32,483 nucleotides of DNA from Desulfobacterales bacterium (GTDB lineage: Bacteria; Desulfobacterota; Desulfobacteria; Desulfobacterales; UBA11574): the NCBI GenBank assembly GCA_030145595.1, contig JAQYVG010000001.1, positions 1 through 32,483 on the forward strand. The letters run 5' to 3'. Under the pieces are notes generated by a model. It was not told where the DNA came from, ran no database searches, and saw nothing but the letters and a program-made list of their open reading frames with translations. Shown here one piece after another: positions 1 through 8,783 of the stretch. Every line of letters begins with the position of its first letter. Position 1 is the stretch's first letter. A program made the position numbers and the translations under genes.

Positions 1-84
1 ACAATCAACAATCAACAATCAACAATCAACAATCAACAATCAACAATCAACAATCAACAATCAACAATCAACAATCAACAATCA
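1..84. repeat. 7-bp tandem repeat, 12 copies of ACAATCA
   Basis: Twelve uninterrupted, identical copies of ACAATCA run from the first base of the window to base 84, so the array may continue further left. Similar 7-bp periodic sequence (ATTCAAT-like units, and GATTGAC/GATTGTA units) recurs just before qmoC, which suggests a family of simple intergenic repeats in this genome. No coding potential is apparent. Confidence 0.95.
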
Positions 85-661
85 TGTATCATCCATCTTT
101 ATGTCAACATTAAAATGCTGTGTTCCCAAGAACCGTACCTAAGTATCTTGAAATCTTACCATAGTGCCACATAGTATCACGAGATTCAAAAGAGCAGTAG
201 CTTTTAGTGCTGTACGGCATTCATGTCCTGAATATTTTTGAAGAATATGAACGCTTTTCAGCACAACATATAGTGCTTACTCCGTATGCGATCATCTATA
301 TATTGTTAGCGGCCAATATGCATTTAAACACCCTAATATTTACGAACCAGGTTCGTCCAAAAGTTCTTGACAAGCATAATGTTAATTGGTATTTAAATCC
401 TTTGGCTTTTCATGGGCAAGCTATCTTCTTGATATTAAAGAATATATTTATGGAAATTTTGGTCGCGACGTTTCGTGACATAAATAAAACCGGATAGGAT
501 TTTTTTGTTTATCTGTAAAAAAAAATTAGACGGCCTAAAAGTTGCTTCTTTGGGCACATTTATGAAGGGAGGTGCAGAAAACTCGGAAGTTGTACCGTAA
601 AGTTTTTTTAGAGGTTAAAATACCGAAATCTTTTACAAAGCAAAATCAGGAGGTATACTAA
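85..661 (+). other. AT-rich upstream region and leader of aprBA
   Basis: About 575 bp lie between the tandem repeat and aprB. The only long ORF (207-497, GTG start, no convincing ribosome binding site) resembles no protein I recognise and I treat it as non-coding. One promoter-like site is listed separately. A clear AGGAGGT ribosome binding site at 648-654 precedes aprB. No RNA gene or transposon remnant is recognisable. Confidence 0.5.
367..395 (+). promoter_or_regulatory. possible sigma70-type promoter for aprBA
   Basis: A perfect TTGACA (367-372) is followed after 17 bp by TATTTA (390-395). The -10 match is weak. Transcription from here would give a leader of roughly 260 nt before aprB. 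This is an inference from motif spacing only. Confidence 0.3.
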
Positions 662-1099
662 ATGCCAAGTTTTGTAATTACTGAAAAATGTGACGGCTGC
701 AAAGGTGGAGACAAAACCGCCTGCATGTACATTTGCCCCAACGACCTGATGGTTCTGGAGCCCAATTCGATGTTGGCCTACAATCAGGAACCGGATCAGT
801 GCTGGGAATGTTTCTCATGCGTCAAGATCTGCCCCACCCAGGCAATTGAAGTAAGGGGTTATGCTGACTTTGTGCCGCTTGGAAGCAGCATTATGCCCAT
901 GCTGGGAACCGAGGATGTTATGTGGACCTGTAAGTTCAGAAACGGCACCATCAAGCGCTTTAAGTTCCCCATCCGGACCACCCCGGAAGGCGCCGCCAAT
1001 GCTTACGCAGATCTGAAAGGCAAGGACCTTGACAGCGAACTGCTTGCCACCGAAGAGGCCGACGGTTACGTTATGCTCACACCGATAGCAACCGTTTAA
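662..1099 (+). CDS. aprB: adenylylsulfate reductase, beta (iron-sulfur) subunit
   Basis: Electron-transfer subunit of cytoplasmic APS reductase, which reduces adenosine 5'-phosphosulfate to sulfite and AMP in dissimilatory sulfate reduction. At 145 residues it has the usual AprB length. Two [4Fe-4S] ligand sets are visible: C10, C13, C21 and C25 with the extended spacing CDGCKGGDKTACMYIC, then C47, C50, C53 and C57 (CWECFSCVKICP). The C-terminal part, lacking cysteines, would form the beta-sheet and tail that wrap AprA. The start is fixed by AGGAGGT at 648-654. aprA follows after 66 bp in the usual aprBA order. The complex is expected to receive electrons from Qmo, encoded just downstream. 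Confidence 0.98.
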   Translation: MPSFVITEKCDGCKGGDKTACMYICPNDLMVLEPNSMLAYNQEPDQCWECFSCVKICPTQAIEVRGYADFVPLGSSIMPMLGTEDVMWTCKFRNGTIKRFKFPIRTTPEGAANAYADLKGKDLDSELLATEEADGYVMLTPIATV

Positions 1100-1165
1100 G
1101 CAGATTAATGATTTTAAAAGATTCAGCAAACTGAACAACTACGATATTAGCTAAAGGAGGATAGC

Positions 1166-3154
1166 ATGGCATTACCGAATAAACCTTTAGGTGAACTCAA
1201 AGCCGTCAAGGACCCGGAAGTGGAAGAGCTCGAAGTTGATTATTTGATTGTCGGCGGCGGCATGGCTGCCACGGGAACGGCTTTCGAGATTAAAAAATGG
1301 GCGAAGGAAGACGCCAAGATTCTGCTGGTGGACAAAGCTTCTTTAGAGCGCAGCGGTGCTGTGGCCCAGGGACTTTCCGCCATCAATACTTACATTGGAA
1401 CCGCACAGGGCGACAATACACCGGATGACTATGTCCGCATGGTCCGCAACGACCTGATGGGCATCGTCCGTGAAGACCTTATTTTTGACTTGGGTAATCA
1501 CGTGGACGACTCGGTCTATCTGTTTGAAGAGTGGGGTCTGCCGATTTGGAAGATGTCGGATGACGGCAAGAAACTGGACGGTAAAAAGGGTATGAAGGTG
1601 GGGACATTGAAGAGCGGCGCCACCCCCGTACGTACCGGAAAATGGCAGATCATGATCAACGGCGAGTCCTATAAACGCATTGTGGCCGAAGCTGCCAAGC
1701 TGGCTCTCGGCGAAGACAATATCCTGGAGCGTGTGTTTATAGTCGAGCTGCTTCTGGACGCCAATGAAGAGAACCGCATCGCCGGTGCGGTCGGCTTTTC
1801 CGTACGTGAAAACAAAGTTTACATCATCAAATGCAACACCATGATGGTCGCCTGCGGCGGCGCCGTCAACATCTATCAGCCCCGCAGCGTCGGTGAAGGT
1901 AAAGGCCGCGCCTGGTATCCGATCTGGAATGCCGGATCCACCTATACCATGTGCATGAAAGTCGGTGCCGAGCTGACCATGATGGAAAACCGTTTCACCC
2001 CGTCACGCTATAAAGACGGTTATGGTCCGGTAGGGGCCTGGTTCTTGCTGTTCAAGGCCAAAACCCTCAACGGGCTGGGCGAAGGTTACGTGGGCAGTGA
2101 AGCGGCCCAAGCCGAACTTCAGAAATACGCACCTTACGGAACCGCCGCCATCACCCCGACCTGCCTGCGGAACCACCTGATGATTTTTGAGATGAAAGAA
2201 GGCCGCGGTCCCATTATGATGGATACGGTCAATGCGCTGAAGACCATGGGTGAAAAACTTGACAAGCGCGAGATGAAGGCCCTCGAATCCGAGGCCTGGG
2301 AAAACTTCCTCGACATGACTTGTGGTCAGGCCAACCTGTGGTGCGGTACCAACACCGAGCCCGCCGTGAAGAATTCGGAAATTATGCCCACCGAGCCCTA
2401 CCTGCTCGGATCTCACTCCGGCTGCTGCGGCCTGTGGGTATCAGGACCCGATTTTGACTGGGTACCCGAAGAATACAAAATCCGCTACAAAGAAAAAGTG
2501 TACAACCGTATGACCACGGTCAACGGACTGTTCACCTCCGGTGACGGTGTGGGCGCATCCGGTCACAAGTTCTCCTCCGGTTCCCATGCCGAAGGGCGGC
2601 AGTGCGCCAAGTCCATGGCCAGATTCGTGCGCGACAATGCCGACTTCAAACCGGCCATCAGCCAGTCCAACGAAGAACTGGTGGATCTGGTTTACAAACC
2701 GGTCAGGTTGTTCCTTGAGCATTGCGACTACACCACCGCCATCGATATCAACCCCAATTATCTCAAACCCGAGGGGATGACCTATCGGCTCATGAAAGCC
2801 GCCCACGAGTACGGCGCCGGTACGGCGACCTACTACCAGACCAGCAGCAAAAGCTTAGAGATGGTCATGGAAATGCTGCAGCTGATGCATGAAGACTGCG
2901 AAAAACTGGCGGCCGGTGATCTGCACGAACTGATGCGGGCCTGGGAAATCGAGCACCGTATCTGGACGCTCGAGTCTCATCTGCGCCACATCCAGTTCCG
3001 TAAAGAGACCCGTTATCCCGGATTCTACTATCAGTCCGACTATCCGGGAGTGGATGACGAAAACTGGTTCTGCTTTGTAAACTCCAAGTATGACCCCAAA
3101 GCAAAATCCTGGGATATCTTCAAGAAAGACTACATCCAGATTATCCCTGATTAG
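1166..3154 (+). CDS. aprA: adenylylsulfate reductase, alpha (FAD) subunit
   Basis: Catalytic flavoprotein of APS reductase, 662 residues, full length for the family. The N-terminal FAD-binding motif is at about residues 26-35 (YLIVGGGMAA). The region RFTPSRYKDGYGPVGAW (about 276-292) and the GSHSGCCG segment (about 413-420) carry residues conserved around the flavin and substrate pocket in AprA; family knowledge assigns an Arg and a His here to APS binding, but I did not align them. The ribosome binding site AAAGGAGG lies 5 bp before the ATG. It forms an operon with aprB and is followed by a strong intrinsic terminator. No frameshift or missing segment is seen. Confidence 0.98.
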   Translation: MALPNKPLGELKAVKDPEVEELEVDYLIVGGGMAATGTAFEIKKWAKEDAKILLVDKASLERSGAVAQGLSAINTYIGTAQGDNTPDDYVRMVRNDLMGIVREDLIFDLGNHVDDSVYLFEEWGLPIWKMSDDGKKLDGKKGMKVGTLKSGATPVRTGKWQIMINGESYKRIVAEAAKLALGEDNILERVFIVELLLDANEENRIAGAVGFSVRENKVYIIKCNTMMVACGGAVNIYQPRSVGEGKGRAWYPIWNAGSTYTMCMKVGAELTMMENRFTPSRYKDGYGPVGAWFLLFKAKTLNGLGEGYVGSEAAQAELQKYAPYGTAAITPTCLRNHLMIFEMKEGRGPIMMDTVNALKTMGEKLDKREMKALESEAWENFLDMTCGQANLWCGTNTEPAVKNSEIMPTEPYLLGSHSGCCGLWVSGPDFDWVPEEYKIRYKEKVYNRMTTVNGLFTSGDGVGASGHKFSSGSHAEGRQCAKSMARFVRDNADFKPAISQSNEELVDLVYKPVRLFLEHCDYTTAIDINPNYLKPEGMTYRLMKAAHEYGAGTATYYQTSSKSLEMVMEMLQLMHEDCEKLAAGDLHELMRAWEIEHRIWTLESHLRHIQFRKETRYPGFYYQSDYPGVDDENWFCFVNSKYDPKAKSWDIFKKDYIQIIPD

Positions 3155-3184
3155 TAATCGATCGGCTGCGATTTAGCCGGATAT

Positions 3185-3219
3185 ACCTCCAGGTGCCGCC
3201 AGGCACCTGGAGGTTTTTA
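3185..3219 (+). terminator. intrinsic terminator after aprBA
   Basis: A perfect 13-bp stem (ACCTCCAGGTGCC at 3185-3197 paired with 3202-3214) with a 4-nt loop GCCA is followed by TTTTT. It stands 31 bp after the aprA stop and only about 50 bp before qmoA, so it should sharply reduce readthrough into the qmo genes. Confidence 0.9.
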
Positions 3220-3270
3220 TTATGGAACCGCTATTAATCAATTGAAATTAACAATGCACGGAGGGATAGC

Positions 3271-4548
3271 ATGACAGAAGACAAAACAGCTCCTGCTAAT
3301 GGAAGCATTTTGGTTGTTGGAGGAGGGATCAGCGGGTTGACCACGGCCCTTGAAGCCGCCGAAGTGGGGTACGAGGTGTTTTTGGTCGAAAAAAACCCTT
3401 ACCTGGGCGGCAGAGTGGCACAGTTGAATCAATATTTTCCCAAGCTATGCCCTCCATCCTGCGGCCTGGAGATCAATTTTAGAAGAATCAAAGACAATCC
3501 TAAAATAACCGTCTTGACCCAGGGAGAAGTCGAAAAGATCGAGGGAACACCCGGCAGCTATGACGTTACTGTAGCGCTGAGCCCCAGGCTGGTTAACGCC
3601 AACTGCACGGCATGCAACGATTGCGTCGAAGCCTGCCCGGTGGAAAGAGATAATGAGTATAATTTTAACATGGACAAAACCAAAGCTATTTATCGACCTT
3701 TTGAAATGGCCTTTCCCATGCGCTATGCCATCGATGCGGCGGCCTGCAAAGGATCGGAATGCGGCGAATGCGCCAAGGTGTGCAAGTACGACGCCATCGA
3801 TCTGGATATGGCGGCCCAAACGCAGAACTTAAAGGTGGGAGCCGTTGTGTGGGCGACCGGATGGGAACCTTATGATGCCGCCAAAATAGACAACCTGGGG
3901 TTCGGCCAGTACCCGAACGTCATCACCAACATGATGATGGAGCGGCTGGCGGCGCCCAACGGACCGACCAAAGGAAAAATAACCCGACCGTCGGACGACA
4001 AGGAGCCCGCAAGTGTCGCCTTTGTTCAGTGCGCCGGGTCCCGCGACGAAAATTACCTTCCCTATTGTTCCTATATCTGCTGCATGGCCTCTCTGAAACA
4101 GGCCACCTACATCCGGGAACAGTATCCCGATGCCAAGGTGTATATTTTTTACATTGACGTCCGGGCACCGGGCCAGCGGTATGAAAAGTTCTATCAGAAG
4201 ATCAAAGAAGATGAGAATGTCATTTTGATCAAAGGCAAGGTCGCCGAAGTCAGCGAAGATACCGCCACCGGGAATATTACCGTGGTTGCCGAAAATGCCG
4301 TGACGGGCGAAAAGGTTTCGCAAGCCGTTGAAATGGCAGTTCTGGCCACCGGTATGCAGCCGACGGCTGCAAACGCCAAGCTGCCGGCCGATCTTACATA
4401 CAATGAAGACGGCTTTATCATCAATGATTTTGAAAAAGGCGGAATGTTTGCGGCTGGATGCGCCAACAAGCCCTCTGACGTGGTAACGTCGAATCAAAAT
4501 GCAACCGGTATGGCCCTTAAAGCGATTCAAACCCTGGTGAGGAAGTAG
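3271..4548 (+). CDS. qmoA: quinone-interacting membrane-bound oxidoreductase subunit A (HdrA-like flavoprotein)
   Basis: Soluble HdrA-like subunit of the Qmo complex, which passes electrons between menaquinol and APS reductase. The FAD-binding GxGxxG motif VVGGGISG is at residues 15-22. C60 and C64 are followed by one ferredoxin-like cysteine set (C112, C115, C118, C122) and a second group (C159, C164, C167, C171). A second dinucleotide-fold segment ending in AVLATGM lies near the C-terminus. The length of 425 residues fits QmoA. The ribosome binding site CGGAGGG precedes the ATG. qmoB begins 10 bp after its stop, and the qmoB ribosome binding site overlaps the qmoA stop codon, so translation is probably coupled. 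Confidence 0.96.
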   Translation: MTEDKTAPANGSILVVGGGISGLTTALEAAEVGYEVFLVEKNPYLGGRVAQLNQYFPKLCPPSCGLEINFRRIKDNPKITVLTQGEVEKIEGTPGSYDVTVALSPRLVNANCTACNDCVEACPVERDNEYNFNMDKTKAIYRPFEMAFPMRYAIDAAACKGSECGECAKVCKYDAIDLDMAAQTQNLKVGAVVWATGWEPYDAAKIDNLGFGQYPNVITNMMMERLAAPNGPTKGKITRPSDDKEPASVAFVQCAGSRDENYLPYCSYICCMASLKQATYIREQYPDAKVYIFYIDVRAPGQRYEKFYQKIKEDENVILIKGKVAEVSEDTATGNITVVAENAVTGEKVSQAVEMAVLATGMQPTAANAKLPADLTYNEDGFIINDFEKGGMFAAGCANKPSDVVTSNQNATGMALKAIQTLVRK

Positions 4549-4558
4549 GAGGTTATCC

Positions 4559-6898
4559 ATGGATAAAAAATATGGTGTCTATATTTGCACAGGTTGCGGC
4601 ATCGGAGATGCCCTGGTAATGGAAGATCTGTGTGCCGTGCCTGAAGAAGAAGGTTTTTCCGTTAAAACCCATCCGTTTCTCTGCGGAGCCGAAGGCCTTG
4701 AACTCCTTAAAAAAGATATCGCCGATGACGGCGTCAACACACTGATGATTGCCGCCTGTTCCCGCCGGGTCAATTACGATGTCTTCAAGTTCGAAGGCTG
4801 CATTGTCGACCGGGTGAACCTGAGAGAACAGGTGGTCTGGTCCCATCCCAGATCTGAATTCCCGGCCCTTACGGAAGACCAGAAAGATGACGGTGAATCC
4901 TTCGATCGTCTGCAGATGCTGGCCGAAGATTACCTGAAGATGAGCATGGCCAAGCTTGAAAAGATCGATCTGCCGGAGCCGTACAAAGTGGAAACCCTGA
5001 GCAGAAAAATTATGGTTATCGGCGGCGGCATCACCGGTATTTCAGCGGCCCTGGATGCGGCCAAAGCCGGCTATGAGGTTACTATCGTTGAAAAAGAGTC
5101 GTCTTTGGGCGGCTATGCGGCCAAGATGCGCAAACAACTGCCCAACGAAGACCCCTATGAAAATCTTATTCCACCGGTTATTGAAAGCAAGATCAAAGAA
5201 CTGGAAGGCTATGACAATATCACCGTTAAAACCGAGACCATCGTAGCCCGTCTCGCCGGTGAACCGGGAGATTTCATTGTAACGCTGAAAAAGCCCGGTG
5301 AAAAAATCGAGTTTGACGTCCCCTTTCCGCTGCCCGAAGAGATGAAGTTCGATGAAAACGGCAAAGAGCTCGATGTTGAAGATCAGCATAAACGCTATCT
5401 GGAATACAATGAAGGCAAACTTGACATTTTGCAGTTCGATCCTGACGGTGAAAAGTTCGGAGCCGTAGTCCTGGCGGCCGGCTGGCGCCCGGATCAACCT
5501 GAGGGCGATGAATTTGCCCATTTGGGTTTCGGGGAACTGCCCGATGTCATCACCAACTGCCAGTTCGAAGAAATTGCCGCCAAGGGCAAAGTAACCAGAC
5601 CGTCGGACGGCAAAGAAGCCAAATCCGTGGCCTTTATCCAGAGTCCCGGCAAGGGGGATGACGATGCTGATTTTAAGTATTGTGGATCGGTGACCAGCCT
5701 GGTGGCCCTCAAGCAGGCCAAATATGTACGCGAAGACTACGACGACAGCAAGGCCTATATCTTTTACCAGCACATGCGTACCCCCGGCCTGACGGAAAAC
5801 TTTTACAAGAGCATCCAGCAGGACGAGGGCATCTTTCTGACCAAAGGCGACGTCATCAGCGTCTCTACAAATGGAGACGGCATGATTTTGGAAGCGGACA
5901 ATACCCTTTTGGGAGAAAAAGTCAAGGTCATCGCCGATCTGGTTGTACTGGCCACCGGTATGGTCCCGGTAACCGTTGATGACCCTGTGGTCAACATGGC
6001 GTATCGCCAGGGACCTTCGTTTCGGGAGATCGGTCTTTTCGACGGCTTTTGCGATTCAAACTATATCTGCTTCCCGTATGAAACCCAGCGAACCGGTATT
6101 TATGCGGCCGGAGGCATCCGGCGCAGCATGACCATGGAAGAGTCCATGGAAGACGCCACCGGTGCCGCCCTTAAAGCGATTCAGTGCATTGAATCGGTCA
6201 ACCGCGGCGTGTCCGTGCACCCCCGGTCCGGTGATATGACCTTCCCGGACTTCTTTTTCCAACGATGCACCCAGTGCAAGCGCTGTACCGAAGAGTGCCC
6301 TTTTGGCGCTTTAGATGATGATGAAAAGGGAACTCCCAAACCGAACCCGTCGCGCTGCCGGCGCTGCGGCACCTGCATGGGCGCTTGCCCCGAACGTATC
6401 ATCGGTTTTGCCGACTTCAACATCGACAGTGTCGGCTCCATGGTCAAGGCCATCGGTGTGCCCTCTGAAGATGATTATTACGAGCCTCCCTTTAGGATCG
6501 TGGGATTTGTGTGCGAAAACGACGCCATGCCGGCCCTTGATATCGCCGGTTTGAACAGGCTTGTCTATTCAGCCGACGTGCGCTTAATCCCGATTCGGTG
6601 TCTGGGCTCCATGAACGTTATCTGGATCAAAGACGCCCTGGCCCAGGGCCTGGACGGAGCTTTCCTGCTGGGCTGCAATCACGGCGACGATTATCAATGT
6701 CATTTTATCAAGGGCAGCGAACTTTCGGAAATCAGAGTCCAAAAGATTGGTGAGGCCTTGTCGAGCCTGGCCCTGGAAGAAGAACGGGTCGCCCAGTTCC
6801 AGGTCGCCATCGACGAATACGATAAAATTCCCAAGATGATTAATGACTTTGTGGAACAGGTAGAAGCCCTCGGCCCCAACCCGTTCAAGGGATTCTAG
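4559..6898 (+). CDS. qmoB: quinone-interacting membrane-bound oxidoreductase subunit B (HdrA/MvhD-like)
   Basis: Second soluble flavoprotein of Qmo, 779 residues. It has an HdrA-like N-terminal segment with C10, C13, C42 and C67, then a FAD site at 154-160 (GGGITG). Two ferredoxin-type [4Fe-4S] sites follow (C570, C573, C576, C580 and C600, C603, C606, C610). The C-terminal region resembles MvhD, with the motifs GFVCENDA, RCLGSM and GCNHGDDYQCHF. In the HdrABC-MvhD paradigm such domains exchange electrons with a partner, so this subunit may contact AprBA or an additional soluble donor; that is inference. The ribosome binding site TAGGAGGTT (4546-4554) includes the qmoA stop codon. Confidence 0.96.
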   Translation: MDKKYGVYICTGCGIGDALVMEDLCAVPEEEGFSVKTHPFLCGAEGLELLKKDIADDGVNTLMIAACSRRVNYDVFKFEGCIVDRVNLREQVVWSHPRSEFPALTEDQKDDGESFDRLQMLAEDYLKMSMAKLEKIDLPEPYKVETLSRKIMVIGGGITGISAALDAAKAGYEVTIVEKESSLGGYAAKMRKQLPNEDPYENLIPPVIESKIKELEGYDNITVKTETIVARLAGEPGDFIVTLKKPGEKIEFDVPFPLPEEMKFDENGKELDVEDQHKRYLEYNEGKLDILQFDPDGEKFGAVVLAAGWRPDQPEGDEFAHLGFGELPDVITNCQFEEIAAKGKVTRPSDGKEAKSVAFIQSPGKGDDDADFKYCGSVTSLVALKQAKYVREDYDDSKAYIFYQHMRTPGLTENFYKSIQQDEGIFLTKGDVISVSTNGDGMILEADNTLLGEKVKVIADLVVLATGMVPVTVDDPVVNMAYRQGPSFREIGLFDGFCDSNYICFPYETQRTGIYAAGGIRRSMTMEESMEDATGAALKAIQCIESVNRGVSVHPRSGDMTFPDFFFQRCTQCKRCTEECPFGALDDDEKGTPKPNPSRCRRCGTCMGACPERIIGFADFNIDSVGSMVKAIGVPSEDDYYEPPFRIVGFVCENDAMPALDIAGLNRLVYSADVRLIPIRCLGSMNVIWIKDALAQGLDGAFLLGCNHGDDYQCHFIKGSELSEIRVQKIGEALSSLALEEERVAQFQVAIDEYDKIPKMINDFVEQVEALGPNPFKGF

Positions 6899-6912
6899 TG
6901 ATTGATGATTTT

Positions 6913-6988
6913 CGATTGACGATTGTAGATTGGATAGTTGCGCCATCCGACAGGATGAAGCAACTTAATTAAGGCTTCAATCGTCAAT
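6913..6988 (+). repeat. nested inverted repeats between qmoB and qmoC
   Basis: The 120-bp qmoB-qmoC gap holds an outer 11-bp inverted repeat (ATTGACGATTG at 6915-6925 and CAATCGTCAAT at 6978-6988). Inside it is a second hairpin, AGTTGC/GCAACT (6936-6941/6960-6965) enclosing CATCC-GACA-GGATG (6944-6957). There is no T-run, so it does not look like a terminator. In the transcript it would form a long stem ending about 17 nt before the qmoC ribosome binding site. Confidence 0.75.
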
Positions 6989-7018
6989 ATTCAATATTCA
7001 ATAGTAGGAGGTATTCTT

Positions 7019-8158
7019 ATGACGGATAAATACCTGATTGAGCCTGATATAAATTTTGTGAAAGAGATCATCGGGCTGGGGGGCGACACCCTGAAAAAGT
7101 GCTTTCAATGCGCAACCTGTTCGGTGGTCTGTCCTATTTCTCCGGACACCAAACCCTTTCCCAGGAAAGAGATGATTGCGGCGTCATGGGGATTAAAGGA
7201 CCGGCTGGTCGGCAATCTGGATATCTGGCTGTGCCATCACTGCGGGGATTGTACTACCAAATGCCCGCGCGGTGCCAAGCCGGGCGAAGTGCTGGGAGCT
7301 GTGCGCTCTTACGCCATCACGGAGTATGCTGCTCCCAAGGCCATCGGCAAAGCGGTCAATAACCCCAAAATGCTCCCTTTGCTTATGGGAATTCCCGTGG
7401 TGATCTTCCTGGTTCTGGGACTTATCACCGGTCTGCTCGATTTTTCACCGCCGCTGGGGGAACACGGGATCTCCCATTCTATGTTCTTTTCCACCTGGCT
7501 GGTCGATATGATTTTCGTTCCCCTGGCAGGCTGGGTTGTAATAGTTTTTGCCATGGGGCTCAAAAGATTTATCAATGATATCCATGAAAACGCCGTCCTG
7601 GAAGGCAAGACCGACAAGCAGGAGCTGGACTATGTTGGGTTAATCAAGGCGTTGTTTCGAGTTATCCCAACCATACTAAAACAGGACAAATTTTCGGAAT
7701 GCTCGGAAAACAAAGACCGGGACCTGGCTCACTGGATGGTCTTTTTATCATTTATCGGACTTTTTATCGTCACCAATGTATTTTTCGTGGCCCTTTACGG
7801 TCTGCAGCTTCACGGTCCCTATTCCCAGTTGAACCCGGTTAAATGGCTCGCTAATATCAGCGGTGTGGCCCTTGTTGTCGGTGGCATTCTGATGATCAAG
7901 AACCGTCTTTCCAAAACCGATCAGACCAGCGTTTACAAGGACTGGTACCTTTTAGGGCTTGTCCTGGGACTTGGACTTACCGGCATGCTGACCGAAATGA
8001 CGCGCCTGGCGGGTATGGCCGGTGTGACGTATGCTATGTATTTTGTCCATCTGGTGTTTGTGTTCAACCTGTTTGCATTTTTGCCGTTTTCAAAACTGGC
8101 CCACCTGGTCTACCGAACCGTGGCCATGGCATATAACGAATGGTCAGGCAGGAAATAA
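7019..8158 (+). CDS. qmoC: quinone-interacting membrane-bound oxidoreductase subunit C (HdrC-HdrE fusion)
   Basis: Membrane anchor of Qmo, 379 residues. The N-terminal HdrC-like part carries two [4Fe-4S] sets (C28, C31, C34, C38 and C72, C75, C78, C82). The C-terminal part has about six hydrophobic helices, starting near LLMGIPVVIFLVLGLITG, and resembles the HdrE/NarI-type cytochrome b domain that holds heme b and contacts menaquinone. Several histidines lie in or near these helices (for example in LAHWMVFLSF and MYFVHLVFVF), which suits heme ligation. TAGGAGGT (7005-7012) fixes the start. It is the last gene of qmoABC and is followed by a hairpin terminator. Confidence 0.96.
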   Translation: MTDKYLIEPDINFVKEIIGLGGDTLKKCFQCATCSVVCPISPDTKPFPRKEMIAASWGLKDRLVGNLDIWLCHHCGDCTTKCPRGAKPGEVLGAVRSYAITEYAAPKAIGKAVNNPKMLPLLMGIPVVIFLVLGLITGLLDFSPPLGEHGISHSMFFSTWLVDMIFVPLAGWVVIVFAMGLKRFINDIHENAVLEGKTDKQELDYVGLIKALFRVIPTILKQDKFSECSENKDRDLAHWMVFLSFIGLFIVTNVFFVALYGLQLHGPYSQLNPVKWLANISGVALVVGGILMIKNRLSKTDQTSVYKDWYLLGLVLGLGLTGMLTEMTRLAGMAGVTYAMYFVHLVFVFNLFAFLPFSKLAHLVYRTVAMAYNEWSGRK

Positions 8159-8194
8159 CCACAAGCAAGCTACTAGTACCAAATTCGACCAACC

Positions 8195-8229
8195 AAGGGG
8201 ATACAGAAATGTATCCCCTTTCTTTATTT
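8195..8229 (+). terminator. intrinsic terminator after qmoABC
   Basis: A perfect 10-bp stem, AAGGGGATAC (8195-8204) with GTATCCCCTT (8211-8220), has a 6-nt loop and a following T-rich tract (TCTTTATTT). It lies 36 bp after the qmoC stop. Confidence 0.85.
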
Positions 8230-8457
8230 CTGCCCTATTGAGTTAACTCCTCATCTTGATATTAAGCATAACAAAAATGGACAGGACATCATTTTGGAAA
8301 CAGGTCTTTATCTTATCTCAACTTAATGAAAACAGATAGTTGCAAGATGTCTGTATCGGCAGAAGTCAAAAAAAGTCCTATCTATTCTATCTACTTCTTC
8401 CACAAAACAACGCAATGACGTAATTTGATCTGGTATTTTATTCTACAAAATTTACCC

Positions 8458-8485
8458 TTGACTTTAGAGATATTTATTGTATTAA
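8458..8485 (+). promoter_or_regulatory. putative promoter for the structured leader or small RNA
   Basis: TTGACT (8458-8463) and TATTAA (8480-8485) are separated by 16 bp, close to a sigma70-type promoter. The predicted start near 8492 lies just upstream of the structured element at 8527-8577 and about 290 nt before the HDOD kinase gene. Confidence 0.45.
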
Positions 8486-8491
8486 TTTAAG

Positions 8492-8586
8492 TAATAATAT
8501 CAAAACGTTTACTTGGCATCTTCCAGCACCTCCTTCCCTAATGGGAAGTGGTGGCTCCTGTTGCTAGCTGCCACTTCTCTTTATTT
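8492..8586 (+). ncRNA. candidate small RNA or attenuated leader with anti-Shine-Dalgarno motif
   Basis: Two hairpins compete. The first pairs CTTCCC (8533-8538) with GGGAAG (8543-8548). The second is a 12-bp stem with two G-U pairs, 8545-8556 with 8566-8577, followed by TCTCTTTATTT, which looks like an intrinsic terminator. The sequence CACCTCCTT at 8527-8535 equals the anti-Shine-Dalgarno end of 16S rRNA. It is left unpaired when the terminator stem forms and partly hidden when the first hairpin forms. With the promoter at 8458-8485 this predicts an RNA of about 90-95 nt. It matches no RNA family I recognise. Alternatively it is an attenuator in the leader of the downstream kinase gene. Confidence 0.4.
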
Positions 8587-8783
8587 GATGAATAGATTTA
8601 CTAAAATCTTGAAATATTATAATACAAATTTGTCTAAAACAAGACAGCCAAAACTACCGCAGAAAGAAACAATGGCGGGCATCCTGCAGAATGTTGTGTG
8701 AATACTTCAAAAGAAAACCTAATTTGTACCGGTTTAATAGTGTGAATCGATATGAGAGTATCAAATGATAATGGTGGTGCTTG

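Noticed and set aside
1-84. CRISPR-like array
   Set aside because: The 7-bp units are contiguous with no spacers, so it is a simple tandem repeat.
207-497. 96-residue plus-strand ORF upstream of aprB
   Set aside because: GTG start without a ribosome binding site, AT-rich composition, no recognisable motif, and it covers the likely apr promoter region.
8513-8701. 62-residue plus-strand ORF between qmoC and the HDOD kinase
   Set aside because: TTG start with no ribosome binding site; the bases are better explained by the two competing hairpins and the AT-rich leader.
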